Positions 23,588 through 32,183 of a stretch of DNA of 43,477 nucleotides are shown here, in pieces. The stretch's first letter is position 1. Each line of letters opens with the position of its first letter. A program made the translations under genes and the position numbers. Source of the stretch: Chloroflexota bacterium (GTDB lineage Bacteria; Chloroflexota; Dehalococcoidia; Dehalococcoidales; RBG-16-60-22); contig JACPQC010000022.1 in the NCBI GenBank assembly GCA_016190695.1, forward strand, positions 1 to 43,477, in the 5' to 3' direction. The notes beneath the pieces were generated by a model. It was not told the DNA's origin. It did not search any database and was given only the letters and a program-made list of their open reading frames with translations.

Positions 23588-23620
23588 CAGATTTCCTTTC
23601 ATCCCGGCAATTTTACAGAA

Positions 23621-23649
23621 ATTATAGACTACCCTCCCGGTAAAGTAAA
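23621..23649 (-). promoter_or_regulatory. promoter of the rplI-dnaB operon
   Basis: On the minus strand TTTACT (23644-23649) and TATAAT (23621-23626) are 17 bp apart; start near 23614, about 27 nt before the rplI ATG. Separates this operon from trxB upstream. Confidence 0.65.
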
Positions 23650-23700
23650 AGATGGAGGGCGGAAATATTTTAAGGAAGGTCGCAGGCGCTTTGAGCGGCA

Positions 23701-24633
23701 CTAATCGTGCCCGGCGATGTATTCCTCGGCGCGGATGGCAGCAATGGCGCCGTCCCCGGCAGCGGCGATGACCTGACGGACCGATTCATGACGGATATCT
23801 CCGGCTGCAAAAACGCCGGACAGACCCGTCTCCATGCGGTTATTGGTAATGATCGCCCCGGCGGCGTCCACGCTGACGAAGTTCTTGAGAAAACGGGTGT
23901 TGGGCCTGAAGCCTATGGACACGAAGACACCGTCCACGTCCAGGCTGAAGTGGTCGTCGGTGGTCAGCCGGCGCAGCCTGAGGCTCCTGACGAAGTCGTC
24001 ACCGAGGACCTCGTCGACGACGGCGTTCCAGAGGAACTCTATCTTCCGGTTGGCAAAGGCCCGCTCCTGCATGATGCGGGTGGCCCGGAGCTGGTCCCGC
24101 CGGTGAATGACGATGACCCTGGAAGCGAATTTGGTCAGGTGCAGGGCCTCGGTAATGGCGGCATTGCCGCCGCCGACCACGGCCACCGTCTTGTCCACGA
24201 AAAAAGCGGCATCGCAGGTGGCGCAGAAAGACACGCCGCGCCCGGTGAACCTGTCCTCGCCGGAGACGTTCAGCTTCTGCCGCTCCGAGCCGCTGGCGAT
24301 GATGAGCGCCCTGGCCGATAGCTCCCCGCCGGCGGTCTTCACCACCTTGCGCCCCTCCCTTAGCTCTACGCCGGTGACCTCATCCATCAGCGTCTCCAGG
24401 CCGTACTTCATGGCCTGGGCATGCATCAGCTCGCCCAGCTCCACGCCACCGACACCGTCTGGATAGCCGGGGTAGTTGTCCACTCTCTCCGCGTTGGCGA
24501 TCTGCCCGCCCACCATCCCCATCTCCACCAGGACCGTCTTGAGCCTGTCCCTGGCGGCATAAATGCCGGCGCTCAGCCCGGCCGGGCCGCCGCCAATTAT
24601 GATGACATCATAGTCCTTATCCAGATCAGGCAT
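23701..24633 (-). CDS. trxB: thioredoxin reductase
   Basis: A 310-residue low-molecular-weight thioredoxin reductase: FAD motif GGGPAGLSAGIYAAR (about residues 13-27), redox disulfide CATC in SFCATCDAAFF (about 136-142), NAD(P) motif GGGNAAITEAL and the C-terminal ATA-like GVFAAGDI. It reduces thioredoxin using NAD(P)H; which nucleotide (or ferredoxin) it uses is uncertain. It is the last gene of the 30533-to-23701 run, 19 nt after a small thioredoxin-fold-like gene. Start ATG at 24631-24633. Confidence 0.96.
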   Translation of the reverse strand: MPDLDKDYDVIIIGGGPAGLSAGIYAARDRLKTVLVEMGMVGGQIANAERVDNYPGYPDGVGGVELGELMHAQAMKYGLETLMDEVTGVELREGRKVVKTAGGELSARALIIASGSERQKLNVSGEDRFTGRGVSFCATCDAAFFVDKTVAVVGGGNAAITEALHLTKFASRVIVIHRRDQLRATRIMQERAFANRKIEFLWNAVVDEVLGDDFVRSLRLRRLTTDDHFSLDVDGVFVSIGFRPNTRFLKNFVSVDAAGAIITNNRMETGLSGVFAAGDIRHESVRQVIAAAGDGAIAAIRAEEYIAGHD

Positions 24634-24652
24634 ACATCCATTCCCCTGAAAA

Positions 24653-24964
24653 CTATCTTAACAGCTCCATCGTGGCATCGATAGCATCGGTCAGCATCCG
24701 GTGGTCGAAGAAACCGGATATCCTCGGCTCGCCGTCGATGAACAGCACCGGCAGGGGCAGAGCGCGGGCGCGGGCCATTATCTCCGGATTAGAGGCGCAG
24801 GCTTCAGTACTGGCAAGGTCCAGGTAACTGAACCGGGAGTCGGCGCCAAGCTGCGCCCTGATGCGCTCCTCGGCCAGTGACCGGGTGCTGTCCTCTGACC
24901 AGTCTACCCCGCAGCGGGCGTCGCATTTGCCTTCAGCGCTGTTGTCCACAATGACAATATCCAT
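24653..24964 (-). CDS. small thioredoxin-fold-like protein
   Basis: A 103-residue protein between trxA and trxB. Cys14 and Cys18 (CDARC) lie near the N-terminus, Cys at STEACAS later, and LPLPVLFIDGEPRISG near the C-terminus reads like the cis-Pro loop and beta-hairpin of a thioredoxin fold (YuzD/DUF1462-like order of elements). I would not name the family with certainty. The start ATG is 2 nt after the trxA stop, and it is 19 nt from trxB, so it is probably co-expressed and may be a specialised redox carrier. Unverified. Confidence 0.75.
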   Translation of the reverse strand: MDIVIVDNSAEGKCDARCGVDWSEDSTRSLAEERIRAQLGADSRFSYLDLASTEACASNPEIMARARALPLPVLFIDGEPRISGFFDHRMLTDAIDATMELLR

Positions 24965-24966
24965 AA

Positions 24967-25293
24967 TTACCCCAGGACTTCATCCAGGCTCCGCTTTAGC
25001 TCTGACTTGGGCCTGAAGCCCACGATATTAGACTGAGGTTTGCCCTCCTTGAAGATCATCAGGGTGGGGATGCTCATGATGCTGTACTGGGCAGCGATCT
25101 TCTGGTTCTCATCGACGTTCACCTTGGCAAAGTCGATCTTGCCTTCGTACTCGCCAGCCAGCTCGTCGACAATCGGCGCTACCATCCGGCACGGCCCGCA
25201 CCACTCCGCCCAGAAGTCCACCAGCACCGGCTTATCGGATTTCAGGACGACCTTGTCAAAATTGTCCTGGGTTACTGCGACTGGTTTACTCAT
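24967..25293 (-). CDS. trxA: thioredoxin
   Basis: A 108-residue thioredoxin with the active site EWCGPCRM (Cys31/Cys34) and the cis-Pro SIPTLMIFKEG. Standard length and fold. Its start (ATG at 25291-25293) overlaps the plsX stop by 8 nt, so the two are translationally coupled, an unusual partner. Downstream come the small redox protein and trxB. Confidence 0.97.
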   Translation of the reverse strand: MSKPVAVTQDNFDKVVLKSDKPVLVDFWAEWCGPCRMVAPIVDELAGEYEGKIDFAKVNVDENQKIAAQYSIMSIPTLMIFKEGKPQSNIVGFRPKSELKRSLDEVLG

Positions 25294-26272
25294 AATCTCC
25301 CTCCGCTATTTTCTGCTTTATTCCTCGTTCCACCGTGTCCTTGGCCAGCTTGATGGCGCTCTTGACCGCCCTGGCCTGGCTGCGCCCGTGGGCGATGATT
25401 ATGTCTCCCCCCAGACCCACCAGGTAGGCCCCCCCATATTCCCGGTAGTCTATTTTCCTCGCCAGGCCAACATCCTGCAACAGGTCGCGCCCCCGCAACT
25501 GTGACACGCTTGAGAATATCTGGCCCGCCTGCCGTATCAGGGTCAGAAAGCTGTCTGACATGCCTTCTATCGTCTTGAGCATGATATTCCCGGTAAATCC
25601 GTCGGTCACGATGACGTCCGCCGTCCTCTTCAGGATATCATGCGGCTCTATGTTGCCTATGAACTCAAAGCCATTGTTCTTCTTCAGGAGCTGGTAGGTC
25701 TCCAGTACCAGGTGGTTCCCTTTGTTCTGTTCGCTGCCATTGCTGAGCAGTCCCACGCGCGGCGTGCCCAGGCCCAGGATGTTCCGGCTGTAGATGGCCC
25801 CCAACTGGGCGAACTGGAGCAGGTGCCCGGGACGACAATCGGCATTGGCCCCGGCGTCTATGAGCAGGGCGGGCACCGTCGATATCGAATCCAGGAAGCA
25901 GCCAATGGCCGGCCGGTCTATCCCCTTCACCTTGCCCAGTTGGAGCAGTCCGGCACAGAGCACGGCCCCGGTGCTTCCCGCCGAAACAAAGGCGGCGGCT
26001 CTCCCCTCCTTTACCAGGTTCACCCCGACCACTATTGAAGAATCAGGCTTGTTCCGTACAGCCTTTATCGGCGATTCATCGCACTCGATGGTCTGGCTGG
26101 CTTCAACGATGCTGATGGACTTGTCCAGCGCCCGGCCTGCCAGCACGCGCAGGACGTTCTTCCTCCCCACCAGGGCTATTTCAACGCCATATTCCTGGGC
26201 CGCTTTCACCGCCCCCTTGACTATTTCATGCGGTGCGTAATCGCCACCGGCAGCATCAACGGCAATTATCAT
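25286..26272 (-). CDS. plsX: phosphate acyltransferase PlsX
   Basis: A 328-residue PlsX that makes acyl-phosphate from acyl-ACP for phospholipid synthesis. Recognisable are MIIAVDAAGGDYAPHEIV at the start, FVSAGSTGAVL, KGIDRPAIGCFLDS, LIDAGANADCRPGHL, GLLSNGSEQNKGN and DVIVTDGFTGNIMLK. I place the start at 26270-26272, where the family begins, with AAGGT upstream; an in-frame ATG at 26308 lies inside the preceding gene. No fabD/fabG/acpP cluster follows; instead it sits between an activase gene and thioredoxin. Confidence 0.95.
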   Translation of the reverse strand: MIIAVDAAGGDYAPHEIVKGAVKAAQEYGVEIALVGRKNVLRVLAGRALDKSISIVEASQTIECDESPIKAVRNKPDSSIVVGVNLVKEGRAAAFVSAGSTGAVLCAGLLQLGKVKGIDRPAIGCFLDSISTVPALLIDAGANADCRPGHLLQFAQLGAIYSRNILGLGTPRVGLLSNGSEQNKGNHLVLETYQLLKKNNGFEFIGNIEPHDILKRTADVIVTDGFTGNIMLKTIEGMSDSFLTLIRQAGQIFSSVSQLRGRDLLQDVGLARKIDYREYGGAYLVGLGGDIIIAHGRSQARAVKSAIKLAKDTVERGIKQKIAEGDYE

Positions 26273-26283
26273 TTTTTCAGACC

Positions 26284-27249
26284 TTAGCCAGCCGAGGTAC
26301 GCTCCCACATATCACACCGCCCGCCCCACCGGGCCAGCACCTTGCCATTGGTGGCTAGCTGGGCGATCTCGCACAAATTAGGGCACGCCTTGCACTCGAA
26401 CGAAGAAGTGCGGTACTGGATATCGCTGATGCCAAAGCCCCTGAATTTCGTGGAATCTGAATGGTCAGCCATCTCCTCGTGCGCCAGCAGGGCGGCCCCG
26501 ATAGCGCCCATGACCTCGTGGTGAGGCGGGATGATGATATCGGTCTTAAGCTCTTCCCTGAAGGCCTTTACTATACCCTGGTTGAAAGCGACCCCGCCCT
26601 GGAAGACTATGGGCGGCCTGATCTCTTTTCCCGAGGCGATGTTGTTCAGATAATTGCGCACCAGCGCCTGGCACAGCCCGTAGAGGATATCCTCGATGCG
26701 GTGGCCCACCTGCTGCTTGTGTATCATGTCCGATTCGGCGAAAACAGTGCAGCGCCCGGCGATGCGCACCGGCGTTTCACTGTCCAGGGACTTGTGGGAG
26801 AAGTCCTCAATGCCCATGTTGAGCCGCAGCGCCTGGTGGTCCAGGAAGCTGCCGGTGCCGGCGGCGCAGACCGTATTCATGCCGAAGTCGGTCACCACGC
26901 CATCCCTGATAATGATTATCTTGCTGTCCTGCCCGCCGATCTCCAGCACCGTCTGTACATCCGGTATGTAATGCAGGGCGGCGACGGCGTGAGAGGTGAT
27001 CTCGTTCTTTATCAGGTCGGCCCCCACAATGGTCCCGGCCAGGTAGCGGGCGCTTCCGGTAGTGCCCACGCCCCTTATCTCCACGTCCGCAGGCAAATGC
27101 CGCCTGACCTCGGCCAGCCCCTGCTGCACCTTGACTATGGGCTGTCCCTGGGTGGGCAGATAAAAGTCTGCTATCAGTTCGTCATTTACGTCCAGCGCGG
27201 CGACCTTGGTGGTAACCGAGCCGACATCAATCCCTAAGTAGGCTTCCAT
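26284..27249 (-). CDS. BadF/BcrA-type ATPase (acyl-CoA dehydratase activase-like)
   Basis: A 321-residue ASKHA-fold ATPase of the BadF/BadG/BcrA/BcrD/HgdC family. It has the phosphate-binding LGIDVGSVTTKVAALD (4-19), IGGQDSKII, NTVCAAGTGSFLDHQALRL (Cys of the bridging [4Fe-4S]) and VRIAGRCTVFAESDMIHKQQ (second Cys). A C-terminal extension has CKACPNLC and GGRCDMWE, an extra Cys group seen in multi-domain activase relatives. Such activases use ATP to drive low-potential electrons into 2-hydroxyacyl-CoA dehydratases or benzoyl-CoA reductases. It overlaps the upstream DUF2229-like gene by 23 nt and precedes plsX by 11 nt. Substrate enzyme unknown. Confidence 0.9.
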   Translation of the reverse strand: MEAYLGIDVGSVTTKVAALDVNDELIADFYLPTQGQPIVKVQQGLAEVRRHLPADVEIRGVGTTGSARYLAGTIVGADLIKNEITSHAVAALHYIPDVQTVLEIGGQDSKIIIIRDGVVTDFGMNTVCAAGTGSFLDHQALRLNMGIEDFSHKSLDSETPVRIAGRCTVFAESDMIHKQQVGHRIEDILYGLCQALVRNYLNNIASGKEIRPPIVFQGGVAFNQGIVKAFREELKTDIIIPPHHEVMGAIGAALLAHEEMADHSDSTKFRGFGISDIQYRTSSFECKACPNLCEIAQLATNGKVLARWGGRCDMWERTSAG

Positions 27250-28351
27250 AAGCCCTCCTCACGTTATTACAGGCCAGGCGCGCCCGCCGCCTCCGCTCCA
27301 GCAGGTCAACGAAGGCCTCCAGCCTGGTCAACATCCCCGCCTTCCCCATCTGCTCGTCACACAGGATGGTCAGCACCGGGATGTCCTCCTGGGTGGTCGG
27401 CATTATGTTCTGGGCCACTATCTCCGGCATGCAAGTGAACGGCGCCAGATGTATTATACCATCGTAGTCCTCTCCGGCGTGGAGCACCTTTTCCCCCACC
27501 GACTCCCAGCCCTCGCCGCCGACGTCGTGCTTGAGATAGGGCATCGCCGCCCGTTGATAGCGCTCTTTCTCATTTATACCCAGCGGATTGAGGAACAGGC
27601 TGAACTTGGTCCATTCAGAGATGAACGTGGTCCGCCTCACCTCAACCCCCAGCTTGCCCAGCTCCACCTCGACATCCAGGTTGGAGAACGGCTCGAGGAC
27701 AACGTAGAACTCGCCGATGACCCGCACCTTCAACGGATTGGCCCGGCTCTGCCTGGGGACAGCGTCCAGTTGCGCCAGGTAGCTCTTCTTTATCTTCTTG
27801 AGCGAGGCATAGTCATTGGCCCCGTCAATGGCTTCAATGGCGCTGGTATATAGCTCCTGGGCCGCGCCCTTGACCTGTTCCGCCGGCCTCACCTTCTGCA
27901 CCGAGCGCTCAATGGCATCCAGGGCGTGCAGCTTTGCCAGTGCAAACCGGAACGAGGTGATAAGCCTGTACCAGGAGGCGTCGTTGGAAAGCCGCTTTAT
28001 CATCTGCATGAAGCCGATCAGCTTGCGCTCCGAAACGCCAAGCTCGACGATTTCAGCGTTGTAGCCTATCTCCCGCAGCACCTGCTGCTGCACCTTGGCG
28101 TAGTAGCCCAGCCGGCAGATGCCGTTGCCGCCGGGCATGAGCAGTGTGTCCGCCCCCATCGCGGCGCATTCGATCAGGTTGCCCAGCGTCAGCTTGAACG
28201 GGATGCACAGCCCTTCCGGCGAGTATTTGGCCCCCAGGGACAGGGTGCGCTGGCTGTTGGAGGGCGGTATCACGTAGTCCACGCCCAGCCTTTCGAATAG
28301 TGTCTTCAGGGTAATGTGCAGATTGCCCATGTGGGGCATGCCTATGCGCAT
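27227..28351 (-). CDS. DUF2229-like, 2-hydroxyacyl-CoA dehydratase-subunit-related protein (B)
   Basis: A 374-residue protein (MRIGMPHMGNLHITLKTLFE...) related to its neighbour at 28342-29364: both begin with a KIGIPxxx/RIGMPxxx strand and end with a TRLEAFVDxxxRR motif, with an IxLAPFTCMPE / IGLVAFGCGPD pair in between. Cys in GLCIPFK, IECAAMG, GICRLGY and FTCMPE are candidate cluster ligands, as in the iron-sulfur subunits of 2-hydroxyacyl-CoA dehydratases. I recognise this as the DUF2229/activase-associated group. In some Clostridia the homologous modules are fused to activase domains in one very large protein; here they are split. Overlaps the activase gene by 23 nt. Function unknown. Confidence 0.82.
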   Translation of the reverse strand: MRIGMPHMGNLHITLKTLFERLGVDYVIPPSNSQRTLSLGAKYSPEGLCIPFKLTLGNLIECAAMGADTLLMPGGNGICRLGYYAKVQQQVLREIGYNAEIVELGVSERKLIGFMQMIKRLSNDASWYRLITSFRFALAKLHALDAIERSVQKVRPAEQVKGAAQELYTSAIEAIDGANDYASLKKIKKSYLAQLDAVPRQSRANPLKVRVIGEFYVVLEPFSNLDVEVELGKLGVEVRRTTFISEWTKFSLFLNPLGINEKERYQRAAMPYLKHDVGGEGWESVGEKVLHAGEDYDGIIHLAPFTCMPEIVAQNIMPTTQEDIPVLTILCDEQMGKAGMLTRLEAFVDLLERRRRARLACNNVRRAYGSLLRD

Positions 28352-29364
28352 GTTTCTTTCCGCCTCTTCTTTCTCCGCACCATGTCGACAAAGGCCTCAA
28401 GGCGGGTGACTATGCCTGCCTCGGCGGTGTGCTCCTCCAGGGTCAGGTTCATAAACGCCGCCGCGCCCGGCAGCGCCGAATGACGGCGCACCATGTCCAT
28501 CATCAGGGAGTCCGGGCCGCAGCCGAAGGCCACCAGGCCGATGACGCCGTCCACGTCATGCTCCAGGTAATGGCCCCCCGCCCCGACCACCTCGTATTCG
28601 TAGGTCCAGTATGACTGGCCCACCAGCCTTCCTATGCCGGAATCGATGGCCTCGGCGGCCAGCATCTCCGGGGTATGCACCCTGATGTTGTGCTGCTGCA
28701 GCCAGTTGATCAGGCGATGGCTTACATGGTGGTCATAGAGGATGTAAGGATGGCCGATCACGGCTATGTGCGCCTGGCCCGAAGCGTCGGCAGTCGGAAG
28801 CGCCTTTTCCTTGCTCGCACCCTTGCCTTCAGGCTCGGCTTCCAGGCCGAACATCCGCTCCAGCGCCTGCGGCGGCGTCAGTCCCTCCTCGACCATCAGG
28901 CGGCAGTATTCCAGGTGTTTCTGCCAGGCTGACATGGCCGCCTGCCGCACCTTCGAATGGTTCCGGGTGAAGTGCCGGCCCAGCCGGTCGATCTCCCGCC
29001 AAAGTTCCTTCTCTCCCTTGTTCATATCCACGTCAATCGAGAGTATGGGAGGGCATTCCGGGACCACCGCCCTGGTCATATCAGGCAGTCCCAGGAACTT
29101 GGAGCAATTGAACACCTTCGCCTTCAGGCTGCGTATGGCCGGAATAAAAACGCAGTCGCATTTTCCCACCAGGGACATGACGTGCCCCATGTAGGCCTTG
29201 GCCGGGAGGCAGGTATCGGCCACCACCCGGGATATGCCTGAAGAAAGAATGACCCTCGTGGTATGCGGAGATACGACCACCTCCGCGCCCAACTCCTCGA
29301 AGAAGTGCTTCCACATGGGATAATACTGGTAGTAGAGCAAGGCCCTGGGAATGCCGATCTTCAT
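28342..29364 (-). CDS. DUF2229-like, 2-hydroxyacyl-CoA dehydratase-subunit-related protein (A)
   Basis: A 340-residue paralogue of the preceding entry (MKIGIPRALLYYQYYPMWKHFF). Cys occur in ADTCLPAK, GKCDCVF, FNCSKFL, PECPP and FGCGPD; the N-terminal pattern is that of PF09989 (DUF2229) as I remember it. It ends VTRLEAFVDMVRRKKRRKET. It starts 4 nt inside the M20 gene end (ATGA, 29361-29364) and overlaps the second paralogue by 10 nt, so all are co-translated. The two may form a heterodimer like HgdA/HgdB (inference). Confidence 0.82.
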   Translation of the reverse strand: MKIGIPRALLYYQYYPMWKHFFEELGAEVVVSPHTTRVILSSGISRVVADTCLPAKAYMGHVMSLVGKCDCVFIPAIRSLKAKVFNCSKFLGLPDMTRAVVPECPPILSIDVDMNKGEKELWREIDRLGRHFTRNHSKVRQAAMSAWQKHLEYCRLMVEEGLTPPQALERMFGLEAEPEGKGASKEKALPTADASGQAHIAVIGHPYILYDHHVSHRLINWLQQHNIRVHTPEMLAAEAIDSGIGRLVGQSYWTYEYEVVGAGGHYLEHDVDGVIGLVAFGCGPDSLMMDMVRRHSALPGAAAFMNLTLEEHTAEAGIVTRLEAFVDMVRRKKRRKETCA

Positions 29365-30533
29365 TTTTGCGCCTCAAACTCCGCCCTGACCACGTTCAGC
29401 ATCGCCGGCGACGCCAGCAGGTCGGCCACGGTCATGGCCATGGCCTTGGCCCCGTCCAGCATCCCCTGGATGGCGGTCTCGGAGGTTGCCGCCTGGGCAA
29501 ATTCCGGGGAATGTATCAGCACCCCCGGCGGCACGATGGCCACCATCGGATGAATGCCGGGCACCAGTTGACTGACATTGCCCATGTCGGTGCTGCCGAA
29601 GCCTACTGCCGAACCGGCAGGCAGCATCTCCCGCCCCAGTAACTCCATGTTGCGCTCGAAAAGCTGGGCCAGGGTCTGGTTGTTGACCAGGGACGAGTAG
29701 CGCACCTCTGCCCAGCGGTATTCCAGCCTGGCCCCGGTAGCAGTGGCAGCCCCGGCAAAACAGCTTATAACCCTTTCCTTCAGCTCGTCAAGATAGCTGT
29801 CATTCTCGGCGCGCACCACGAAATTGCCGGCGGTATGCGCCGGGACGATGTTGGCTGCCTCGCCGCCGTCGGTGATGATGCCGTGAATGCGGCACCGCTC
29901 CCTGATATGCTGCCTCAGTGAGTTGATGGCGTTGAAAGAAAGCAGCATGGCGTCCAGGGCATTGATGCCTTCCTCGGGGCGGGCAGCGGCATGGGCCGCC
30001 CGGCCAAAGAACTCCACGTCCAGCGTCTGGCAGGCCAGGGATTGCACCACGGTGGCATTAGCCACGCCCGGGTGTACCATCATGGCCACGTCCACGCCGT
30101 CAAAACACCCCCGCTGCACCATCAGCGCCTTGCCCCCGAACAGCTCTTCGCCAGGCGTGCCCACCACCAGGACTGAGCCGCCAAAGCCGTCTACAGCGCG
30201 TTTGCTGGCCAGCCCGGCGGCCACCGCCATGGCGGCGATCAAGTTGTGCCCACAGGCATGGCCCAGCTTGGGCAGGGCATCGTACTCGGCCAGAATAGCA
30301 ATGACCGGCAGTCCCTCGCCGTACCTCGCTTTGAAAGCCGTCGGCATGCCACAGACGGCCCTCTCCACGGCCAGCCCGTTATCCTCCAGGTAATCGGCCA
30401 GCCAGGCAGCAGCTTTATATTCATAAAAGGCCGTTTCGGGGTTAGCATGTATTCTGAGGCTAAGCTCGGTGAGCTCACCGCGACGGGAATCTATGCCAGC
30501 CACGAGCGACTGCTTCAGTTCGTCAAGGTCCAA
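29361..30533 (-). CDS. M20-family amidohydrolase/metallopeptidase
   Basis: A 390-residue zinc amidohydrolase of the M20/AbgB-like group. Metal and catalytic motifs are HACGHNLIAAMAV (about residues 88-100), GTPGEEL, MVHPG and GFGSTDMGNVSQLVPG near the C-terminus. Substrates in the family include aminobenzoyl-glutamate, N-acyl amino acids and dipeptides. No ATG is suitable: the open frame continues into nusA antisense DNA, so I place the start at a TTG (30531-30533) with GGAG 8 nt upstream, which gives a family-typical length. First gene of the eight-gene run to trxB; a promoter lies at 30570-30598. Confidence 0.85.
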   Translation of the reverse strand: MDLDELKQSLVAGIDSRRGELTELSLRIHANPETAFYEYKAAAWLADYLEDNGLAVERAVCGMPTAFKARYGEGLPVIAILAEYDALPKLGHACGHNLIAAMAVAAGLASKRAVDGFGGSVLVVGTPGEELFGGKALMVQRGCFDGVDVAMMVHPGVANATVVQSLACQTLDVEFFGRAAHAAARPEEGINALDAMLLSFNAINSLRQHIRERCRIHGIITDGGEAANIVPAHTAGNFVVRAENDSYLDELKERVISCFAGAATATGARLEYRWAEVRYSSLVNNQTLAQLFERNMELLGREMLPAGSAVGFGSTDMGNVSQLVPGIHPMVAIVPPGVLIHSPEFAQAATSETAIQGMLDGAKAMAMTVADLLASPAMLNVVRAEFEAQK

Positions 30534-30569
30534 GGTGGTGGCTCCAGTTGAAAATCGCCGGTTGATACT

Positions 30570-30598
30570 ATTATAACCGATGTACTCAAGGCTGCCAA
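30570..30598 (-). promoter_or_regulatory. promoter of the M20-to-trxB operon
   Basis: On the minus strand TTGGCA (30593-30598) and TATAAT (30570-30575) are 17 bp apart, with the start near 30563 and about 30 nt of leader before the TTG. Supports starting the M20 gene at 30533. Confidence 0.7.
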
Positions 30599-30619
30599 GC
30601 CTTTCAAAGGTAAATTGCC

Positions 30620-30648
30620 TTGCACCAAAATATGGATTATGATATACT
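30620..30648 (+). promoter_or_regulatory. promoter of the nusA operon
   Basis: TTGCAC (30620-30625) and TATACT (30643-30648) are 17 bp apart. Start near 30655, giving a leader of about 65 nt that contains the hairpin at 30675-30696. Confidence 0.75.
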
Positions 30649-30674
30649 TTAGTGTCAATAACGCGGGTTTGTGG

Positions 30675-30696
30675 AGTGGGTAGTACCCACTTTTTT
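30675..30696 (+). terminator. terminator-like attenuator hairpin in the nusA leader
   Basis: AGTGGGT (30675-30681) pairs with ACCCACT (30685-30691) over a 3-nt loop and runs into TTTTTT (30691-30696), the form of an intrinsic terminator. It lies after the predicted promoter and before the nusA ribosome binding site (GGAGG at 30703-30707), so it would regulate nusA rather than end another gene. The minus-strand M20 gene begins upstream and runs away, so no plus-strand gene ends here. Confidence 0.7.
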
Positions 30697-30719
30697 ATTA
30701 ATGGAGGTCTTAAGCGGGG

Positions 30720-32183
30720 ATGAAGAGCGATTTTCTGCTCGCCATAACCCAGCTCTCGGCAGAAAAAAATCTGCCCAAAGAAGTTATCCTCGGCGCGGTA
30801 GAGGCGGCGCTGGTATCGGCCTACCGTAAGGAGCACTTTACCCCTAACCAGGACATAGCCGTCAAGATCAATCCGGGCACCGGTAAAGTAGAGGTCTGGG
30901 CGGGCAAAACGGTAGTTGAAAGACCTGTTGACAGCCGCACCGAGATATCCCCGGACGAGGCGCGCCGCATCAAACCTGACGCGCAGCCTGGCGAAGTGAT
31001 AATGGTGGAGTCCACCCCCCACAATGCCGGGCGCATTGCCGCTCAGACGGCCAAACAGGTCATCATGCAACGCCTTCACGAGGCGGAGCACACCGCCATA
31101 TACGACGAATATACCAGCAAAGAGGGAGATGTCCTCTCCGGGGTAATACAGCGCATCGAGGCGGCACAGGCCTATGTTGACCTGGGCCGGGTGGAGGCGG
31201 TGTTGCCCGCTTCCGAGCAGGTACGCATCGAGCGCTACCGTGTCGGCCAGCGCCTGAAGGTGCTCGTTTTACAGGTGCAGCGCACCCCGAAAGGGCCCCG
31301 TGTAATCATCTCCCGCTCTCATCCCAACCTGCTGCGGCGTCTCTTCGAGCTTGAAGTCCCCGAGGTCTTTAACGGCACCGTGCAGATCAAGGCTGTCTCA
31401 CGGGAAGCCGGCTTCAGAAGCAAGGTGGCGGTAGCCTCCCGGCAGGAAGGTGTTGACCCGGTCGGCTGCTGCATCGGACTGCGCGGCATCAGGATACAGA
31501 ACATCGTAAACGAGCTTCACGGCGAGAAGATAGATGTCATTCAATGGCATCCCGACCCGGCCATGTTCATCGCCAGTGCGCTCAGCCCGGCCCGGATAGT
31601 CAGCGTCGAACTGGACAAGGAAGCGGAAACGGCTGTAGTTGTTGTGCCGGACAAACAGCTATCGCTGGCCATCGGCAGGGAGGGGCAGAACGCCCGTCTC
31701 GCCGCCAAACTGACCGGCTGGCGGATAGATATCAAGAGCAGTTCTGCGATAGAGGCCGAGAGAATGGCCCGCGCCGCGGCGCCGGCAGCAGAAGTCCCCG
31801 CCGAACCGGTGGCGGTTGAGCCGGTGCCGGCGGCCAGGGAAGAACCAGTTCCGGCAGCAGTGGCGGCGGTTGCTCCACCTGTTGAAGCGCCGTCCGCGAC
31901 AGAGATAACCCTGGAAGCTGAAGAACCCCAGGTGGCTGAGGTTGAAATAGTCGAAGAGGAAGAGGGAGAGGAGTTCATCCCCGAAGTTATCGAAGAGCCG
32001 GTGATAGCTGACGACAGGCCCCAGATCCGGTTTGCCGAAGATATTATGGTGCCCAGGGGCAAAGGCCCGGACAGAAGAAAGAAAAAGAAGAAGGTCGTAG
32101 CGGGCAAGGAGAGCGAGGAAGGCGCCAAGGCGAGAAAAGGGCGCCGCGATACCGGGGTCAGGGTGGATGACTACGAATTCTAA
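30720..32183 (+). CDS. nusA: transcription termination/antitermination factor NusA
   Basis: A 487-residue NusA: N-terminal RNA-polymerase-binding domain ([18 protein letters not shown], about residues 22-39), S1 domain ([23 protein letters not shown]), KH1 and KH2 ([38 protein letters not shown]) and a long Ala/Val/Glu-rich tail (about 350-460) ending in basic KKKKK. It lacks the E. coli-type acidic repeats but the tail is notably acidic. The ATG at 30720 follows GGAGGTCTTAAGCGGGG. Leader hairpin suggests autoregulation through NusA-stimulated termination (known in other bacteria). rimP, usually just before nusA, is not seen. Confidence 0.97.
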   Translation: MKSDFLLAITQLSAEKNLPKEVILGAVEAALVSAYRKEHFTPNQDIAVKINPGTGKVEVWAGKTVVERPVDSRTEISPDEARRIKPDAQPGEVIMVESTPHNAGRIAAQTAKQVIMQRLHEAEHTAIYDEYTSKEGDVLSGVIQRIEAAQAYVDLGRVEAVLPASEQVRIERYRVGQRLKVLVLQVQRTPKGPRVIISRSHPNLLRRLFELEVPEVFNGTVQIKAVSREAGFRSKVAVASRQEGVDPVGCCIGLRGIRIQNIVNELHGEKIDVIQWHPDPAMFIASALSPARIVSVELDKEAETAVVVVPDKQLSLAIGREGQNARLAAKLTGWRIDIKSSSAIEAERMARAAAPAAEVPAEPVAVEPVPAAREEPVPAAVAAVAPPVEAPSATEITLEAEEPQVAEVEIVEEEEGEEFIPEVIEEPVIADDRPQIRFAEDIMVPRGKGPDRRKKKKKVVAGKESEEGAKARKGRRDTGVRVDDYEF

